The notes below the pieces were generated by a model. It saw only the letters and a program-made list of their open reading frames with translations, was not told the DNA's origin and did no database searches. From assembly GCA_022478985.1 (NCBI GenBank), contig JAKSZP010013532.1:1-64000 (forward strand): a DNA stretch of 64,000 bases, in the 5' to 3' direction. The translations under genes and the position numbers were made by a program. The DNA comes from Massospora cicadina (Eukaryota; Entomophthoromycota; Entomophthoromycetes; Entomophthorales; Entomophthoraceae). Within the stretch, counting starts at the first letter, position 1, and each line of letters starts with the position of its first letter. Below are positions 34,832 through 46,435 of this stretch, piece by piece.

Positions 34832-37757
34832 TCCCCCTCTTGCCTAGCTTTCCAGCGAGAAAAGGTCTGGGGTAGGAGAGCACCACTTTGGACACTTGGT
34901 CAAATACTTCATTTTTCAGGTGGAGTAAAATCATCAATACTCAACGCTACTCAGGACAACCTTTGGCATGCGGCTCTATTCCTCTTCCTCCTCATTACCA
35001 CCTACTCAGAGAGCAGTCCCCACAATCTACTGTCATGCTAAGCTGATCGATTTACATGTGACAATATTAGTCCCAGGATCCAGTTTTCCCCATCAGGGAA
35101 AATGACCCACTGTCATATTCAGAATTCTTGGTCCAGCATTCTCAATTTCCTGATTTTCTCCTTATCCTAGATAGGAGACTCTTGCCGTCAATGTTTATTT
35201 TGTGGCCCAATTAAGAATGCTTATTTATGTTCGCCCTTGTTATTTTTCTCTCATAACCTCTTGGCTCATGTCATTCTTAATTCTTCTCTGGAGAGCTTAT
35301 TCCATTAATTTTGAGATTAATTTCTCCAAAGTAGGAGCTTAATGGATTGTAGAGTGCATAATGTCAACTTCCAAATAAGTCTAACATCCCCCACTCTCAT
35401 CCAGCTCATATGTCAAATTCCAACTTATGGTACCAACAGCTACTCAACAGTTTGTCTGATCAAGATCTTTGGCTCTTCCAGCAGATGAGTTGGGATGCAT
35501 AATGGAACCTCATCTATGGTCCTTCCAGGACTCATAAGCCTAATCTGGCGTCAGCGGCTAGTCCTTCCGTGAATTACCAGAAACAGTAACCCTCTGGAAA
35601 TTAGGCTAGCGATCATTTCAAATGACTTGCGGCTAATTCTACCTCTGTCATTGATTCCAAAATTGGATTTTGAAACTCTCCTGGATTCAGCTCCGTTTGC
35701 AGATGCACCAAACATCATCGTGGATGCTCCTGAAATTATGCCCTTCACTCTTGATTGCTCCTTTCTTTCTGGGTCAGACCAGCTTCCTGAGTTCCTCTTC
35801 CAACTTGGACGATACTACAAGCCAGCTGTCTTAGCCACTGAACTCATCATTGGCAACAGCATTCATTTTGAACTCCCCTACTCAGAATTAAGGGCCCAAT
35901 CACTGAGGCTTTATCCATAGTGCTGAATTCTTTCAGTCTTGAGAACATCCTAGATTGGGATATCACCACTTATGCTCTTCACTTTGCCAGCCAAGTTCTT
36001 CAAAGTTGGGCCATGAAGCTTCCAGCCTCCCCTGGCTTCCATCGCTCCTTCTTCAGCTTCCAAGAAGCTAATAGTCATCGCTTGCAGGATGCCATTCACT
36101 CATTGCATGACTATCTCATTTATGGTGCTTCCCATCAGTATCTTCTGCTGATGGCTTTAATAGGGGGCATGATTTGGCAACCCCCATCTAGTTCCCATAT
36201 TTGCTGCCAGACCATTTGTCTGGTGTTCTTGACAAAGCCCATTGGCAAGCGCTCAAGACTAATCTTCCAGCTCCAGTACCATATCAGGATTAAATGGTGT
36301 TATTTACGACTGCCTCTTCCTGTATTGCTGCTTCCCTCCCCACTATAGGGTATTGCGTTTGGCTTCTTCTGACATCTCAATTTCCCTTCCCCTAGTCGCT
36401 TTCTTGCAGGGATCTGCATCCGTTCAAAGAGCTTGGTTTTTTGTAGGTCTAGCCCTCACTAGCATCTTATTTTACATAGATTTCAACGGGCTATTCATTC
36501 CTGCTGCAATCCATCCTCCCTCCCCCAAGAGGCGGCATAGGTGAAATCATCCCTGAATCAAGGATAATCAATAAAAATAAAAAGTATACAAATATATTGG
36601 TTTTTTCTATGTGGTATATATATATTTCCAATATTTTTTATCAATCTTTTATTTTTTACTCCTTTTTTTCCATGGGACTTGACCTTGTTTTAGTTCAGCG
36701 GTCCATCTTTCTTTATTTTCCCCCTTCATCCAAACTGGGTCCTAGGTAACTCTGACCTACCAGTTATCATAGTTCAAAACCTTATCCTCTTAAGATTTAA
36801 ACATCCATTTGGTTCAGTGGTCCTCTTCTAGGACTTAAACAAAAATCTCAAGACATAACCATTTAATGGTTCAGAGGTCCGTTAGGAACATTGCAAATAT
36901 TTTCTTTTAGGCTCAATAATTCTGATTAGTATTGCCCTTCTTTACTATATGACCAGCAGCGCTGTTTCTTCACGTATAGGCCATTCTTGCCAACTCTGGC
37001 AGTACTATTAAATATTAGGCTTTTAATCTTGACTGATTATCCGTCCAACAGGTCCTAATTTCATCTCATCTTTTGGCAACTGATGTTTTGAATCTTCATA
37101 TCTCAACAGTTCACTTCAATTGTTAAGATCTGTTTTCTCCTGAAAACGATTTTTGGCATTCATTGCCATCTTTAATTACACATGTCGTTCTGGACTCATT
37201 AGCTTCATCCAATATCTCCTGAATCGATGAACTTGTCTCCAGCAACTTCTGATCATTGGTTGAGTGTTATTGAGTTAAACGATTTTCACCACTATCTTAG
37301 ATCAACTTTTTCCTGTTTTGCCTTCATATCTTCATTGATATAGCAATCCAATTCTCCTGATTGATTGCTTCCTATTTCATCCAATGCCTCATCTAAACAC
37401 TCACTCCTCAGGACTACTTAAAGAGGACCCAATTTCAACCTGAGTTGATCCTGTTGTTCCTCAGGAATTTTTAAAAGGACCCAATTTTAACCCAAGTTGG
37501 CCCTTCTGATACTCTTCATCTCAAGTAGATGACCGGTGGAACAGGTTTCTTTGCAGCATTAGATAGTTCCATATCTAGGCTGCAAGTCCTTTTCTTAGGT
37601 AATGAGTATCTTCAATTTGCTTCACTTAGAGCTCCACTTCTGAGATGGGTGAACACCAATGAACGTGATCCACTTCATGTTCAGATTTAAGACATCTTCA
37701 GAGGACATTATGCTCTAAGTTCTTCTACCCAACTACACCCCTGTTGTGATCACCAAT
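34832..37757. other. Internal region of element H, no recognised protein
   Basis: 2.9 kb between the H LTRs. The only longer open frames are on the plus strand, opposite to the orientation set by the primer site and purine tract: 35627-35920, 35920-36348 and 36353-36544, in neighbouring frames. Their products have no motif I recognise, and I do not call them genes. Repeated GGTTCAGNGGTCC-like phrases occur around 36690-36890. Confidence 0.45.
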
Positions 37758-38633
37758 TGTAAAAAGTTAAAGGTCTTGATTATTATTGGCCAATAACCCC
37801 TATAAACTTATTACTTGCACAGGTTTGGTTCTTGTGAAATTTGTCCACGTTGTACTGTTGTTGATATAATTGACTGATAATAGTGACGACTATTATCTGT
37901 AATTGAATGGAATTCTTAAATCTTTGGTTCAAAGCTTAGTCAGTATTTCCACTCAAAATACTTGAGATGTCTCAATATAGGGATTTGTTCCCTCGTACTG
38001 TACAACCTGATCTTCTCTGAGATTCCCTGGTGACAGTTTCTCCAGTTTGATACTCTTTGGCAGCAATCCCCAATTTGTTTCCTCTTCTTCTCTATATCCC
38101 CACTCAGATCCTTACTATTTTCCTTAAAGAGTCTCCCAATTATTGCACACAGCAATGATATTCCTGAGAAAGAATAGATCAAATGAAAGCTGGTAAACTT
38201 TACTACTTAAACTATATACTGGCTAAAGACTTATTTTTATTATAAGTGAATTCTAGTGAAATTATAGTGAGGATTTGGTTATCTAACCCTCAGTTGACAC
38301 CTATTTAATGAAACGGCAGCTGTTGCCATTGAATCACCCATCCTCGTCTTGGTAGCAATGGTCTTCCCCATCCTGGCTTTGATTCATTCATTGGACATCC
38401 TTGAGACCTAAATGGAAAGAGTAGAAACGTGTCCCTAACGTTTTCCTCTTGAGTCAAGTGAACCAACCATATTTGGCTAGCGACTCGCTTAGGTAATGGG
38501 ACTTATTACCCATTAAGGAAGGTCACTCACCAGCTGATTGATTCACTAGTTGCAGGCAGCATCACTCGCTTTGCAACTTACTACTTACATTACCAATCAG
38601 TTGATGATAAAACCTGACTGATCCCAATTGGTA
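37758..38633 (-). repeat. Element H, right LTR, first part
   Basis: Matches 33709-34577 of the left LTR. It is interrupted after CTGATCCCAATTGGTA (38618-38633) by LINE I; the rest of this LTR is at 51930-52189. Confidence 0.85.
38618..38633. repeat. Left target-site duplication of LINE I
   Basis: CTGATCCCAATTGGTA, matching 14 of 16 bases of CTGATCCCATTTGGCA at 51930-51945. Both copies align to one place in the H LTR. Confidence 0.8.
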
Positions 38634-38819
38634 TATTTATTTAGGGCAAGCCAACCAAGGGACAGACATTACCAAAACTAAAATTATACTAAAAACTAAC
38701 GTGACTACTTGGTTCAAACAAAACGCCACAATGAGTGGATAGAGTGAAATGCTTCAAAAACTGACCAACCAGGTGGGCAGTAAAAACCGCTTATCCCTCC
38801 ATGGCGGAAGGGGAGGGGG
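38634..38819 (-). mobile_element. Type III LINE copy I, 3' end
   Basis: The 3' terminus of LINE I. On the minus strand it reads GTCTGTCCCTTGGTTGGC, CTTGCCC, AATAAA, resembling the 3' ends of type I (25336-25375) and type II (63690-63735) LINEs. It is separated from the rest of LINE I by chromovirus J. No RT sequence lies between ORF1 and this end once J and K are removed. Confidence 0.75.
38815..38819. repeat. Left target-site duplication of chromovirus J
   Basis: GGGGG directly outside the TGTCAGG LTR start; partner at 44222-44226. Confidence 0.75.
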
Positions 38820-39449
38820 TGTCAGGAGCTGATTTACTACTGACCTGGTTGGGGATAGCTATCCATGAGTTAGCATAACCAAGGGGTTTAGCCCAGTATG
38901 ACAAGGACACTAGAGGTGTCCAGGTATAAGAAATGGTGGGTAAGCTGGTATGGGAGTTGCTTAAAGACATGGCTTTAAAAGGAGAAAATTGGAAGGGAGT
39001 TTATTGTAGGCTGGGGTGGTAGATTGGTAATGATAACACTTTAGTAAATAAACTTGATAGTGTTTGCATTATAAGAATAATTTTATTGACCGCAAAGATT
39101 AACCAAATGAATGCCTTGGTTTTATATACCATATAAATTTTTAGACTTACTTAAGTTTAATTGATTTTAAACATTGCATTATTCTTCTCTGGAGCTTATG
39201 GGATTGCAACTTGAATGTGATTTTGAAAGGCAGTGGGAATCGTCTCAATCTCATCATAAATTCGTTTTGGTGCGATTAATTGACTGAATACTATTGCAAA
39301 TGAAGTGATTTAAACGATTAATAGAATATTTTCACTACAATCATCAATTTGATATGCAATTATTTGATCTAACTTCATCACATCATATTGATCTGACTGA
39401 CAATATCTATAATCTCAGGATTTTACTAATGTCACGATTTACCCTGACA
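38820..39449 (-). repeat. Chromovirus J, left (3') LTR, 630 bp
   Basis: TGTCAGG...CCTGACA, a direct repeat of 43592-44221 with equal length. A purine tract (minus-strand GGTGGGGGATGA, 39450-39461) borders it. Confidence 0.93.
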
Positions 39450-39497
39450 TCATCCCCCACCAAGGCTGAAGCTACCTGTGAGGCCTTCTTCTTCCAT

Positions 39498-39782
39498 TTA
39501 TAATAGCTTGCCTGCATTCTTTAAGTTCTCCTCAGGCTCCCAAGTGCTCTCTTCTGCAGGATATCCAGCCCACTTAACCAGATATTGCACTTTACCATGG
39601 TGTGTTCTTCTCCCTTTGATAGCCTCCACCTCATACTCAGGACAGGGACCTTTAATCAGTGGTGGTGCTAGCTCTTTGACTTTCTGGTGTGGTAGAGAGA
39701 TTCCTTCTTTTTTGTGCAAGAGGGAACGATGGAATACATTGTGAATTTTCCAACCTTCAGGCAATTCAAGACGGTAAGCCAC
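39498..39782 (-). pseudogene. Chromovirus J chromodomain and integrase C-terminus
   Basis: 94-aa open frame: LPEGWKIHNVFHRSLL (the conserved integrase C-terminal/GPY-adjacent segment), then the chromodomain with YEVEAIKGRRTHHGKVQYLV and KWAGYPAEESTWEPEENL. This is the best-preserved chromodomain of the F/J group. It is joined to the integrase core upstream through frameshifts near 39800-39950. Expected role: targeting integration to chromatin marks. Confidence 0.88.
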
Positions 39783-39957
39783 CTTTCCAATAACCTCTGT
39801 GACCTTTTATGGCCCTACGTGCTGATGGGCAAGTTTCTGACATGGTACATCCAAAGGAATATTTCGAGCATCCAGTTAAACTTGGCTACCTACTTCCAAC
39901 ACCTTACCAGGCACACGCTTCTTATCTGCAAAGTTTTTTAAGTATGTACTGCTCAGT

Positions 39958-40758
39958 TCAGATTAGCCAAGCAAAGTGCATGAGTTTGATGAATGTTCCG
40001 TAAAAATCCCTCCCAGGGGGGTTATCCGCTTCAACATATGGTAATGATTCCCAGTTCACATCATACCAATAGTTAGCTTTGAACGGTGACATTCCAGTTG
40101 AAGAGTGATCTAGAGTGTTATAACAGAACTGGGCCATAGGCAACAACTCAACCCAGTTGTCCTTCTCTGCATTAACATAGCATCTCAGTTACTGCTCCAT
40201 CACCTGATTAACTCTCTCAGTCTGTCCATCAATCTGCGGATGGTATGAAGTGGATAAACATCTCTTGATTCCAAGGTCTACAAGGAGCTGTTTCCAAAAA
40301 TTTGATGTGAATTGAGGCCCTCTGTCTGAGATCACCTCCTTGGGAGTATCATGATGCAGGAATACATTTATCAAAAACAGATGAGCTATTTCTTTAGCCG
40401 TGACATTGGTAGTAGTTGGGATAAAATAAGCCATTTTAGTAAATCTATCTACCACCACCAACACTGCATTGAATCCTTTGGAACGGGGTAGCTCTACTAT
40501 AAAATCCATGGATATTGACTCCCATGGCTTTTATGCGATTGACAATGGCTGTAATTGTCCTTTAGGAAGTCCTCTACGAACCTTGGTGCGCCCACAGACC
40601 TCACAATCTGCCACATATTTTAAGACATCCCCTCTAAGACCAGGCCATCGGTAAGTTCTTTGAATCAGTTGGATCATTTTATTCTTCCCAGGGTGTCCTG
40701 CCATGCCTACATAATGGTGCTCGCGCATGACATCCAATCTTAAAGGTCCTTCTGGCAC
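39958..40758 (-). pseudogene. Chromovirus J integrase
   Basis: HHCC zinc-binding part (REHHYVGMAGHPG, CEVCGRTKVRRG) at 40531-40758. Catalytic core at 40189-40509: DFIVELPRSKGFNAVLVVVD, EVISDRGPQFTSNFWKQ, YHPQIDGQTERVNQV, giving the D-D-E set. Then MSPFKANYWYDVNWE at 39958-40146. Frameshifts separate the three pieces. The function would be to insert the cDNA, and the 5-bp duplication fits this enzyme class. Confidence 0.9.
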
Positions 40759-41038
40759 ATAAAAACAACCTTTCCAGAATACTAACTGACCCTTTAACTA
40801 GTAACCCTTTTTGTACTACACACTGTCTAAGTTTTTAATGAGATCATTCTTCACATTCTGACAGAAAGCATCATCATTTTGAACATCCAAAATCTCATCT
40901 CCAAGGCCCACTAGCACAAGATGAGATAATAATGCAGCGGGATCCTTGGTCTTCAGAAGCACCTGTGTATTAAACTTAATAATTTCACCCTCTTCAGGGA
41001 TCATGTCAGGACGCCAGCTTAAGGAATCTGGAACCAAA

Positions 41039-42404
41039 TTAATTTTCCCAGGTTTGTAACCAATGTCTAAGTATAATCCACCAGAGTAAGTGCCATCGTG
41101 CCTGACGCTGGTTCAATTGCCGTGGGGTGAAAAAGTAAGTCAATTTTTTATGGTCTGTCAAAATTTTCACTGGGTACTTTGCTCCACACAGGTACTGGCG
41201 CCAGTGTTTGAGACATTGAACAACAGCCAACATTTTCTTGTCATAGATAGGATAGTTTCATTCCGCTGGGATGAATTTCTCGGAATAGTAGGCTACAGGA
41301 TGCAGCCTACTACCATCCCCCTCCTGCAACAAAACCCCCCTAAGAGAGTATCCTGAAGCATCAGTCTAAACCACAAAGGGCTTTTCATCATTGGGCATTG
41401 CCAACACAGGTGCAGAAACAAAGGCAGCCTTCAAGTCAGAAAAAGATTTTTCCGCTGCCTGAGACCATTTATATGGAACACTTTCTGATGTAAGCCGTGT
41501 TAAGGGTAACGCAATAGAAGAAAAGACTTTGATAAAATCCCTAAAAAAATTTTCCAAGCCTAAGAAACTACGAACATCCTTCCAGCTATTAGGTGTAGGC
41601 TAAGATGTGTTGGCATCCACTTTGCTAGGTGCCATGGTGAACCCATTCCTGCCCACAACATAACCAAGAAATTCAACTTCCTCCTGTGCAAACTCACATT
41701 TTGATAGCTTCACATGCAAGTTGTACCTTCCAAATTGTTCAAAGACCAAATTCAAGTGCAGTAAGTGTTCCTTCTGAGTCTTATTGTAGATCAAAATGTC
41801 ATCAAGGTAGGCTACGCAGAAGTGGTCCAGATAGCCACCCAGCACCGTATTAATCATTTGTTGAAATGTACTAGGTGCATTGCACAACCCAAATGGCATC
41901 ACTAGATACTCAAATAGCCCAAATCGTGTCTTAAACGCTGTTTTCCACTCATCACCTTCTTTTATCCGTATCTGGTTGAATGCATCCCTCAAGTCAACTT
42001 TGGAAAAGATTCTAGCTCCAGATAATTGGTCACTCAAGTGATCAGCATCAGGTAAGGGATACCAGTTCTTTACGGTTATATCATTGAGCTTCTGGTAGTT
42101 TATAAATGGCCGTAGTCCACCATCCTTCTTACTAACAAACAACAAGGGTGATGAACAGGGAGAGAGAAACCCGTATGAACCCCTTCTCAAGCATTGTATC
42201 CAGATATTCTCTCAGGGCAATTTGTTCCCTCTTATTGCAACTATAAATAGGTCCATGGGTGGGCTGCTTCCCTTCTAGTAAATCAGTCGCGTGATCAAAG
42301 GGATCCATGAGCTGGTAGTTGCTTAGCCTCCTCCTCTCTAAAAGGTGAAGCCCATTTTGAGAGATACTCAGGGATCTTTCCTTTGCAAGGCTCCAATGGA
42401 CCAA
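41039..42404 (-). pseudogene. Chromovirus J reverse transcriptase and RNase H
   Basis: RT: SPLLFVSKKDGGLRPFINYQ, IFSKVDLRDAFNQIRI, MPFGLCNAPSTFQQMIN and an intact CVAYLDDILIY catalytic box (41600-42190). RNase H: APVLAMPNDEKPFVV, then a stop, then DASGYS, VAYYSEKFIPAE, KMLAVVQCLKHWRQYLCGA and ILTDHKKLTYF (41039-41557). Stops and shifts near 41366, 41560-41600 and 42132-42190 break the frame. The catalytic residues are retained, unlike in F. Confidence 0.9.
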
Positions 42405-42548
42405 CCTGATTTACAGTTGCGGACATGTCCAAACCTTTATGCTCTTCTAACACACACTCAAGGAGCTTATCCTTTAGCTTAATTGTGATAGAGTTCCGTC
42501 CATAATTGTGCTGGAGTTCAACCTGTGTCCACCAAGGATACCCAAGAA

Positions 42549-42890
42549 CTACAAAATGGTGTGAACTACGCAGGACCCAAACTCAACTTTCATTTTACTT
42601 ACCCCAAACTTTAAGTCAATGTGACGTGCGCAGCGGTAAGCTAAAGACTGTTCATCATTTCCCAAGGTTACTTTCATCAAAGGGTTCTTTGCATGCAAGC
42701 CCAGCATTTTCACTGAATGCTCTGAGATGAAGTTTCGTGAGGCCCCACTGTCCAGCAAAGCCATAGTTTTCAAACACTTCTTTCCAACATGTAAGTTCAC
42801 ACTTAAAAATGGATAAGACTGAGTATCATTCTTTAATGAGGAATGATGGTCTGGGGGTTTCTCTTCTTGTAATTCCCTTGAATAAAGCAT
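42549..42890 (-). pseudogene. Chromovirus J aspartic protease
   Basis: 113-aa frame with MALLDSGASRNFISEHSVKM, the retropepsin active-site motif, followed by GLHAKNPLMKVTLGN. It follows gag directly. The segment with the CCHC knuckle found in F at 16100-16150 is absent here, so J appears to have an internal deletion between capsid and protease. Confidence 0.82.
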
Positions 42891-43682
42891 TCTTCTGGTC
42901 CGCCAACACTCACCATAAGAATCTGTGTGATATCAATAACTTTTCTTAATGGCAGCGTGTTGGGATGATGTCCGATTAATTCTGCTAAGCGGCTTCCTAA
43001 CCCTGGTCTAAAGTAAAGTGCTCCCATTTCTTCATCTAACTCTGTCTTCTGAAAGATATCCAGGAACATCTTTATATATATATCAACAGTTTTCCCTTCT
43101 TGCTGAAAATTCATCAAGGCTATCCTTGAATCTAATCTGGTGTTAGTGTGGGTTGCTGCTGATAACAATTGATTTTTTTCCCTCATATTTAGTGCGCACA
43201 TTATCATTCTCTTCTAGGTTACTTATAAACCAACTCAGCGCATCACCAGTGAGTTGTGAACCCACTTCCATAATTTTCCATGCATCATCTGGATAGGTCT
43301 CAGGATAAGCTTTAAAATATGCCCCCAACAACGTAAGACCTTCTTTCACTTCAGATAAAGATAATTTCTTTTGAAAGGGAACTTTAAGGTAAGTCATAGG
43401 TGTATGGTTGGCCACACTAACTGTCTGCACTTGACTGGGTCCTACTGCTCCTTTATAAGTTCTTTTATCTTTCTTTACTGGGGAAAACATCCGCACCAGC
43501 AATTGGTAACTTCCCATCAATAAGGCATATATCAAAGCCCCCAACAATAAAAACGCGGTGGGGTATTTATTGAAAATTTTGTCGGTCAAATTGTCAGGAA
43601 CTGGTGTACTACTGATCTGGTTGGGGGTAGCTAACCATGAGTTAGCATAAACAAGGGGTTTAGCCCAGTATGACAAGGACAC
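42833..43682 (-). pseudogene. Chromovirus J gag, initiating inside the 5' LTR
   Basis: Open from an ATG at 43682, which is 91 nt inside the LTR, across the LTR boundary (43592) without a stop. The product has an LTR-coded stretch (SLSYWAKPLVYANSWLATPN), a hydrophobic segment (YPTAFLLLGALIYALLMGSY) followed by a basic patch (KKDKR), and the capsid-like region (GAYFKAYPETYPDDAWKIME, TGDALSWFISNLEENDN). A frameshift near 43143-43207 leads to KTVDIYIKMFLDIFQKTELD. Function: Gag; membrane contact is inferred from the hydrophobic segment. Confidence 0.8.
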
Positions 43683-44221
43683 TAGAGGTGTCCAAGTATA
43701 GAATGGTGGGTAAGCTGATATGGGAGTTGCTTAAAGACATGGCTTTAAAAGGAGAAAGTTGTAAAGGGAGTTTCTTGTAGGCTGGGGTGGTAGATCGGTA
43801 ATGATAACACTTTAGTAAATAAACTTAATAGTGTTTGCATTATAAGAATAAAATATTGACCGCAAAGATTAACCAAAATGAATGCCTTGGTTTTATATAC
43901 CATCCAACTTTTTGGACTTACCTAAGATTAATTGATTTTAAACAAAGCACTATTCTTCTCTGGAGCTTATGGGATTGCAACTTGCATGTGATTTTAAAAG
44001 GAAGTGGGAATAGCCTCAGTCTCATTATAAATTCGTTTTGGTGCGATTAATTGACTGAATACTATTGCAAATGAAGTGATTTAAACGATTAATAGAATAT
44101 TTTCACTACAATCATCAATTTGATATGCAATTATTTGATCTAACTTCATCACATCATATTGATCTGACTGACAATATCTATAATCTCAGGAATTCCACTA
44201 ATATCAGGATTTACCCTGACA
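43592..44221 (-). repeat. Chromovirus J, right (5') LTR, 630 bp
   Basis: TGTCAGG...CCTGACA. On the minus strand TATATAAAA lies at 43891-43899 and CTTTGCGGTCAA at 43856-43867, about 30 nt downstream, which marks the likely transcript start. The adjacent internal sequence ATTTGACCGACAAAA (43577-43591) is complementary to it with one bulged base. Confidence 0.93.
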
Positions 44222-44226
44222 GGGGG
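44222..44226. repeat. Right target-site duplication of chromovirus J
   Basis: GGGGG, the partner of 38815-38819. A sixth G follows, so the exact frame of the duplication is ambiguous. Confidence 0.75.
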
Positions 44227-44691
44227 GCCAGGGGGATTGTCTTCGGCGGCCTCTTTGGAAGCATCTTCTTCCTCCCATAGTAGAGTGCATGTCATGCCTG
44301 TCAGTAATGGCGTTGGGGCATCTGCGGTATGTGGTTCAATATCTCTAATAATTGGAATTTCATGGAAGTTGCCAGCTAGGTATATGGCACTGAGATATTT
44401 GGGTAAAGCTTTTTAAGCTATAATTTGGGCATCTAGCAGTTGAACAAACTTGGCAATTTTGGTTCAAGTTACTTTTGCTTTTGGATTCCTTACTATAGTT
44501 GCCACATTCTGGATATCATAGTTTGCATTTTTGTAATACTTGTTCACCAATATTTTGCTTTTTGGAGTTAAGGTTGCAGTGATAACAAGAGGTGGAATTC
44601 CTCCTTTGAGTATTGCTACTAGTTTAGTAACAGCTTTACGCAGGGGACAACAATCTTGTGTTGCAGCTGCTGCAACTGCAAACTGGTGATC
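44227..44691 (-). mobile_element. Type III LINE copy I, middle part (ORF1 C-terminus)
   Basis: Lies between chromoviruses J and K. The minus-strand frame reads HQFAVAAAATQDCCPLRKAVTK, then LVAILKGGIPPLVITATLTP, VNKYYKNANYDIQNV and a stop near 44464. It resembles the INKIAVEAAVALSNTLL segment at the ORF1 end of copy N. The remainder to 44227 is non-coding 3' sequence. Confidence 0.65.
44687..44691. repeat. Left target-site duplication of chromovirus K
   Basis: TGATC; partner at 50643-50647. Confidence 0.8.
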
Positions 44692-45545
44692 TGTCAGGAG
44701 AGTATCTGTAACTCTCCGTTTCCCAGCATGTCGGTGCAGATAGCACAAGGCCAATACCAGGAAACCATCCAATATAAGGGCAGAAGCTAGTGCCCCACAG
44801 ATGGTGCTGGAGCTGGAGCAGCTAACCGCAAAAGTGGTTATCCACAGTGGGAAACCTTCAATGGAAATGACGGGGTGCTGGTTGGGAGCAGTAGGGAGTG
44901 GAACAGGTTGGAGGGAACCTGGGCGGCCCAACGGAGCACCAAAAGAAGGTCTTACTGTGGTTATGATCAATTGGTTAATATATTGTGAGACCTCCTTGAA
45001 GAGGTTCGTGCACAGGTTAACTGGAATTAACATAGAAATGTGCAAAAAATCGGGTTTAAATAAAAAATGGAAAGATGAAAAACAAGGAATGTTGGTCAGG
45101 GGAAAATGTATTTAAGCTTGGATGGGGAAATTGGGGTTATGCCACAGTGGGCCCAAGAAGCGACTCGCCAATAGGGTGATACTTCCATCCAAGTTAGTAA
45201 AATAGGCTGAAACTGACTTCACTCGAGTTAATAACTGAAATTGGATTTGACCTGAGCGCGTTATTTCATAGCAGGAACAGGTTTTGAACCCTTGTTCTGA
45301 AACTAAGCACACTGAACCATCCACCTTAATTTGGTAAATAGTTCATTTTAATGCGAATGCCTTGCTGCAAGGCTGGGCCCTAGGTTCCTCCTCCAGGCCA
45401 ACCTGAGCATATCTGGCCTGCACCCAGCGCTGGTCCACGGTATGCTTCAGGTCTGGAAGGGCCTGAAGTTTTACCTTTTGGGCTTTTTGGCGCCCAGCCT
45501 TATCTTTAGCATTTACCCCCACAATAATGTCATTGGTACATGACA
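44692..45545 (-). repeat. Chromovirus K, left (3') LTR, 854 bp
   Basis: Starts TGTC and ends TGACA. A direct repeat of 49781-50642, lacking about 10 nt (ATCTAATATT) just after its start. It encodes the same hydrophobic N-terminal Gag segment as the right LTR. Confidence 0.9.
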
Positions 45546-45636
45546 TTACCCTCTCCTCCCTGAGGGGCTCCACCCCCCTCCAGGGGCATGAGCAAGGGAG
45601 AAGTTCTTGTGAGCGGGGGCCAACTTCATAGCAGCA

Positions 45637-46435
45637 ATGATTGGAGGTGACTGTGAGATGGCGGCCTGGGGGAAACGCTGGTGGAAAGCCTCTATCAATC
45701 CTTGGGCATGGGCTCAATCCCACGCAGGAACCCAACTGTTCTCTGCCGCATCAAACCCCTTCCATGACACCAGGTACTCCAGTCTTCTCTTCACACGATG
45801 TGAGGCAACAATCTCCTCCACTTCCCACTCTGGCGCCCCATCCACGAGATATGCCTCGGGAATCTCTGGAGGGGAGCCCTCAAACAATGTAAGCTTGCTC
45901 TCGTGGAAGACAGAAAAGATATGAAACGAGGGGGAAGATCCAACTGGTATGAGGCATGACCCACCTTCTTAACAACACCATAAGGCCCAATCCTCTTAGG
46001 TCCCAGCTTCTTGCATGGCTGCTTGATTGGGATATTTTTCACATCCAGCATTACCAGATCTCCTTCTTTATATGCTGGTCCAACCCGTCTCTTACTATCT
46101 GCGTTCTCCTTATAAGCCTGCATGGCCGCATCTAAATTCGTGCTCACCCCTTTGTGGACCTTCTTGATCATTTTTGCAAAGTCCACCACTGCTTCCACCT
46201 TGGAACCACAAGCAGGCTCCATGTTGAAGGCGGGATTGAAGCCATAGTTAGCAAAGAAGGGGGAACAACCGATTGATGCATGTTGCAGGTTTTTATAACT
46301 AAATTGGGCCATAGTGAGATGAGAAACCCAATTCAAATGATCTGCGGTGGTGTAACACTGCAAGAACTGTTCAAGCACTGTTTCACTCATTCCGTCTGCC
46401 CATCCAATTGGGGGTGATAGGCAGTTGAACGGCAA
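45637..46435 (-). pseudogene. Chromovirus K integrase C-terminus and chromodomain
   Basis: 46435-45791: LEQFLQCYTTADHLNWVSHL, GCSPFFANYGFNPAF, EGDLVMLDVKNIP and LGPKRIGPYGVVKKVGHASY, the GPY/F-type integrase end. After a frameshift, about 45730-45880 holds the chromodomain: EWEVEEIVASHRVKRRLEYL, VSWKGFDAAENSWVP, with the expected aromatic and W positions. The rest to 45637 is a low-complexity tail. Confidence 0.85.

Larger units (their letters stand above)
38820..44221 (-). mobile_element. Ty3/gypsy chromovirus J, complete
   Basis: 5402 bp, two 630-bp LTRs, 5-bp target duplication GGGGG. Gag, protease, RT, RNase H, integrase and chromodomain on the minus strand in several frames. It is related to F (shared VPDNLT/LLLGAL Gag start, integrase and chromodomain), but it lacks the zinc knuckle seen in F. 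It is inserted in LINE I. The breaks are few per domain, so it is younger than F. Confidence 0.95.

Noticed and set aside
35627..36544. Three adjacent plus-strand open frames (97, 142 and 63 aa) as a Gag-like gene
   Set aside because: They are in different frames, lack any motif I recognise and run against the orientation given by the primer site and purine tract of element H.
33709..38633. Repeat pair 33709-34831 and 37758-38633 as a local segmental duplication
   Set aside because: The ends are TGT...ACA, with a primer site and purine tract in the expected places, so they are LTRs.
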